The translations under genes and the position numbers were made by a program. A stretch of DNA of 26,284 nt. It comes from Planctomycetales bacterium (GTDB taxonomy: Bacteria; Planctomycetota; Phycisphaerae; SM23-33). The notes under the pieces were generated by a model. It did not search any database. It was given only the letters and a program-made list of their open reading frames with translations, and was not told the DNA's origin. Numbering within the stretch: position 1 is the stretch's first letter; the number at the start of each line of letters is the position of its first letter. Location of the stretch: positions 1 through 26,284 of the forward strand of contig DAOVLS010000001.1 of NCBI GenBank assembly GCA_030631125.1, read 5' to 3'. Of this stretch, positions 24,023 to 26,284 are shown piece after piece.

Positions 24023-25228
24023 ATGAAAACTGCAAAATTAGTTCTGGCGGTAATGGTTGGTGTTGTGCTGCTCGGGTCGGTCGCCCTGGCAGAAGAAGGC
24101 GCCCCGGGCGATCGGAAACAACGGCGAATGCGCGTCCGCGAGGAGGCGCGGAAGGGCCGCCTTGAGAGGATGGTAAAAGACCTGGACCTGACGGCAGAAC
24201 AGCAGAAGCAGGTCAAACAGATTCTCGATACTCACCAACAGGCCATCGAGAACTGGATGAAAGAGAACGGCGAAGACCTCAAGGCCCTGCGCGAGCAGAT
24301 GAGAAAGGCCCGCAAGGACAAAGACCACGAGGCGCTCAAGGGTCTGCGTAAAAAGATGGCTGACGGCACGAAGGGGCGGCGCGAGTTGCACGCGGCGCTG
24401 CGTAAGCAAATCGATGCTGTGTTGACCGACAAGCAGAAAGCCCAGGCCAAGAAGATGAGATACCAGCGTTATCGGGCTGTGATTGGCGCGCGTATGGTTC
24501 ACAGGGCATTGGGGCAGGTGAACCTTTCCAACGAGCAGAAGGAAAAGGTCAAGAAAATCGTAGCCGATACCAAGACAGCCGCCGATAAAGCCAAAACGCC
24601 CAAGGAAAAGGGCGAACTGTGGCAAAAGGCGGTCAAGACCATCAAGTCCGACGTCCTGACCAAAGAACAAGCCAAAAAATTCGAACAGGCTTTGCTTCGC
24701 ATGAGGCGACGTCAAAGGCAAATGAGCCTGTTCGGCGCCCTGAATCTGACGGAAGATCAGAAGGCCAAGAGTAAAAAAATCCGTGAGACTTATCGCGAGA
24801 AGATTAAGGATGCCAAGCCCGAAGAGCGCCGCGAGTTGATCAAGAAGATGCGCGAAGAGCTGGAGTCGATCCTGACCGACGAGCAAAAGGCAAAGGCCAA
24901 GAAGCATCGAGAGCGCGGCAGGAAAATGTTCCGCAACCGTGCTGCCAACGCTCTGGGCCTGACGGATAAGCAGAAGGAGCAGATGGAGAAGATTGAGGCC
25001 GGGTATCGCGACAAGATCAAAAAGGCCGGGCCGGAAGAACGCCGCGAACTGATAAAGAAGATGCGCGAGGAGATGAGCGGCGTTCTGACCGACGAGCAGA
25101 AGGCCAAGGCCAAGGAGCGTCGCGAAGAGCAGAGGAAGCGATGGCAAAATCGCCGAGGTCGAAATGAAGGTCGCCGAGGCAGAGGCCGACGTGGCGGGGG
25201 CGGCCCCGCCGAAGATAACGACGAATAG
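24023..25228 (+). CDS. Secreted LTxxQ (Spy/CpxP-like) repeat protein
   Basis: 401 residues with a signal peptide (LVLAVMVGVVLLGSVALA, cleavage near 23). The mature protein is highly charged and helical, and contains eight LTxxQ-type motifs (LTAEQ, LTDKQ, LSNEQ, LTKEQ, LTEDQ, LTDEQ, LTDKQ, LTDEQ), arranged as four pairs; single Spy/CpxP proteins have two. The last two units share PEERRELIKKMREE almost unchanged, a sign of recent duplication. The C-terminus is an Arg/Gly tract (RRGRGRRGGGG) and an acidic end. Spy/CpxP proteins are periplasmic chaperones or metal/stress sensors; this would be a multivalent version. A strong terminator follows. Confidence 0.85.
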   Translation: MKTAKLVLAVMVGVVLLGSVALAEEGAPGDRKQRRMRVREEARKGRLERMVKDLDLTAEQQKQVKQILDTHQQAIENWMKENGEDLKALREQMRKARKDKDHEALKGLRKKMADGTKGRRELHAALRKQIDAVLTDKQKAQAKKMRYQRYRAVIGARMVHRALGQVNLSNEQKEKVKKIVADTKTAADKAKTPKEKGELWQKAVKTIKSDVLTKEQAKKFEQALLRMRRRQRQMSLFGALNLTEDQKAKSKKIRETYREKIKDAKPEERRELIKKMREELESILTDEQKAKAKKHRERGRKMFRNRAANALGLTDKQKEQMEKIEAGYRDKIKKAGPEERRELIKKMREEMSGVLTDEQKAKAKERREEQRKRWQNRRGRNEGRRGRGRRGGGGPAEDNDE

Positions 25229-25255
25229 GCCCGAAATGACAAGAGGCAAACCAAA

Positions 25256-25287
25256 GGGGCGCCGCCCGCGTGGGCGGCGCCCCTTTT
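25256..25287 (+). terminator. Strong intrinsic terminator
   Basis: GGGGCGCCGCCC (25256-25267) and GGGCGGCGCCCC (25272-25283) form a perfect 12-bp stem with loop GCGT, followed by TTTT and preceded by AAA. Confidence 0.92.
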
Positions 25288-25533
25288 ATATGCGAAAAAA
25301 GAGAATATTGAATATCGTGCGTAGCACCACTACGTGGAACAGAGAATTTTGAATTACGAAGCAAGAGGGCATTCGGCATTCGGCATTTGGCATTGGTGGC
25401 ACTGGGTTTACGGGGGTTATTTCTGTTTTAATCTTTGGCTCAATAAAATTGCAGGGTTATGAAGACAGGATGTGCAACAACCCTCGGCTACCAATGCCCA
25501 GTGCCGAATGCCCAATGCCGGATGTGAAATGCC
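25288..25533. repeat. Inverted pair of GGCATTN heptamer arrays
   Basis: No gene. Four head-to-tail heptamers GGCATTC, GGCATTC, GGCATTT, GGCATTG lie at 25368-25395. The complementary array at 25492-25533 (CAATGCC, CAGTGCC, GAATGCC, CAATGCC, a diverged unit, AAATGCC) runs in the opposite sense and enters the 3' end of tRNA-Leu. The AT-rich 96-bp centre shows no coding sign. Upstream are GAATATTGAATATC and a CGTAG-CACCA-CTACG hairpin (25320-25334). It resembles short tandem heptanucleotide repeats. Confidence 0.6.
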
Positions 25534-25612
25534 GAAGGAGGGATTTGAACCCTCACGTCCCAAGGGACACAGGATTTTGAATCCTGCGCGTCTGCCATTC
25601 CGCCACTTCGGC
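25530..25612 (-). tRNA. tRNA-Leu (anticodon CAA)
   Basis: 83 nt on the minus strand. Acceptor GCCGAAG/CTTCGGC, discriminator A, D arm TGGCGGAATGGCAGACGC, anticodon stem-loop CAGGA-TTCAAAA-TCCTG (anticodon CAA), variable arm TGTCCCTTGGGACG, T arm GAGGG-TTCAAAT-CCCTC. Reads UUG. CCA is not encoded. Confidence 0.95.
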
Positions 25613-25634
25613 CCGGTAACAACCAGCCGTAGCC

Positions 25635-25705
25635 GTAGGCCGGGACGAAGCGGAGCGAAGTCCCGGCAATTTAAGAAAGGTGGGACTCCGCTGCGCTCCG
25701 TCCCA
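25635..25705. repeat. Two inverted copies of a GGGAC...GTCCC palindromic repeat
   Basis: Copy 1: GCCGGGAC (25639-25646) pairs with GTCCCGGC (25660-25667) around AAGCGGAGCGAA. Copy 2, in opposite orientation, is TGGGAC (25681-25686)/GTCCCA (25700-25705). Both share, on one strand or the other, GTAGGC-GGGACG-AGCG-AGCG-AGTCCC. This is a paired REP/BIME-like element. Confidence 0.6.
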
Positions 25706-25765
25706 GCCTACAACTACAACTAATGTACGGGCTGCGAAGGCTTTTATCAAGAGCGCCGGTTGGAC

Positions 25766-25794
25766 TTGACAAAAACGCCGCGCCCGCCTAGATT
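25766..25794 (+). promoter_or_regulatory. Sigma70-type promoter of the epimerase gene
   Basis: TTGACA (25766-25771), 17-base spacer, TAGATT (25789-25794). A short CTTTCG-TTCC-CGAAAG hairpin lies at the expected transcript start, and AAAAGGA serves as ribosome binding site before ATG 25838. Confidence 0.8.
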
Positions 25795-25837
25795 CTTTCG
25801 TTCCCGAAAGACACCTTTTCTAAAAGGATACCGCGTA

Positions 25838-26284
25838 ATGAATCTGATAACCGGAGCAACAGGCCTTCTGGGCAGCCACATCGCCGCTAAACTTCGCGCC
25901 GACGGCAAGGATGTGCGTGCGTTAGTCCGCAGCAGTTCAGACACAAGTTTTCTCGATACGCTCGGCGTCGAAAAGGCTATCGGCGATATTACCGACCGTG
26001 ATTCTCTTGCCAAGGCGATGGACGGCGTGGAGATTGTCTATCACGTCGCCGCCCGCGTCGGCGACTGGGGTCCCTGGCCCGAATTCACAGCCGTTACCAT
26101 CGACGGCACACGAAACACGGTCGAAGCCGCCGCCAGCGCCGGCGCGAAACGCTTCCTGCATATCTCGTCAATCCGCGCATACGGGCATCCGGACGGAGCC
26201 GGGCTGGTCCTGGACGAATCCGCACCGCTGGGATACAACCTGCACAAGTGGAGTTATTACAGCAGGGCCAAGGTCGAAGCCGAG
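25838..26284 (+). CDS. NAD-dependent epimerase/dehydratase (extended SDR), 3' end missing
   Basis: 149 codons are visible before the window ends. The N-terminus has the Rossmann motif TGATGLLGSH, then ALVRSSSD, the acidic GDITDRDSL segment and VYHVAARVGDWG. The active-site region shows LHISSIRAYG and the YxxxK pair in YYSRAKVEAE. This pattern is found in extended short-chain dehydrogenases such as nucleotide-sugar epimerases, dihydroflavonol-reductase-like and hopanoid-associated sugar epimerases. The start is fixed by a good ribosome binding site and by the motif lying directly after it. Substrate unknown. Confidence 0.9.
   Translation, partial: MNLITGATGLLGSHIAAKLRADGKDVRALVRSSSDTSFLDTLGVEKAIGDITDRDSLAKAMDGVEIVYHVAARVGDWGPWPEFTAVTIDGTRNTVEAAASAGAKRFLHISSIRAYGHPDGAGLVLDESAPLGYNLHKWSYYSRAKVEAE

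Noticed and set aside
24038..25249. Minus-strand ORF of 403 codons opposite the LTxxQ protein
   Set aside because: Leucine-rich antisense of a Lys/Glu/Gln-rich repeat protein; the plus strand has a signal peptide, ribosome binding site and terminator.
25368..25533. CRISPR array
   Set aside because: The repeats are contiguous heptamers without unique spacers, and no cas genes are present.

Overview
The window looks like a chromosomal segment of a moderately GC-rich, anaerobe-type bacterium, most likely a planctomycete of the Phycisphaerae/Sedimentisphaerales kind. This is an inference from gene flavour: a redoxin with an RPSRHC site in place of CxxC, carboxypeptidase-regulatory-like repeats, an LTxxQ repeat protein, GGGAC...GTCCC palindromes, and tRNA genes without encoded CCA. 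No taxonomic search was possible.

Region 1 (about 1170-12127) is a complete selenocysteine (Sec) decoding locus. It holds selA, selB, a selD fused to other domains, and the Sec tRNA gene with anticodon UCA and its own promoter. A three-gene ABC transporter sits directly upstream of selA-selB on the same strand. The main discovery is two genes interrupted by an in-frame UGA. One is a secreted protein of 441 residues (7762-9087, Sec at residue 400). The other is a short paralogous C-terminal segment (about 1234-1419). After the UGA each runs exactly 41 codons to a TAA. The two tails align without gaps at 21/41 identical residues and share the motif G-U-G-x-x-C-x-H-x-W-R-V. Each UGA is followed at the same distance by a hairpin with an apical UGG and one compensatory base-pair change between the copies, as expected for a bacterial SECIS. 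I read this as an undescribed (at least to me) selenoprotein family encoded inside its own decoding locus. Hairpins between each selenoprotein stop codon and the next gene, one of them covering the selD ribosome binding site, suggest translational coupling.

The selD product is unusual. It has an N-terminal extension with three CxC motifs and a C-terminal AhpD-like domain with a CGPC motif. A membrane 4Fe-4S protein and a small one-helix membrane protein lie between selD and the Sec tRNA, on the minus strand.

Region 2 (12518-23193) starts with lipB. After a promoter with a tandem direct repeat comes a GntR/HutC regulator, followed by ten genes on the same strand: 2-oxoacid/acetoin dehydrogenase E1 alpha, E1 beta, class II ketose-bisphosphate aldolase, E2, HAD phosphatase/mutase, small transaldolase, PfkB kinase, xylose-isomerase-like protein, a truncated second isomerase and a Gfo/Idh/MocA dehydrogenase. 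This looks like a regulated catabolic operon for a sugar, polyol or cyclitol that ends in acyl-CoA formation. The substrate cannot be read from the sequence. LipB would supply the lipoyl group of E2.

Region 3 (23194-26284) carries tRNA-Ser(GCU), a periplasmic LTxxQ repeat protein with a strong terminator, an inverted pair of heptamer arrays abutting tRNA-Leu(CAA), paired palindromic repeats, and the start of an NAD-dependent epimerase/dehydratase behind a good sigma70-type promoter.
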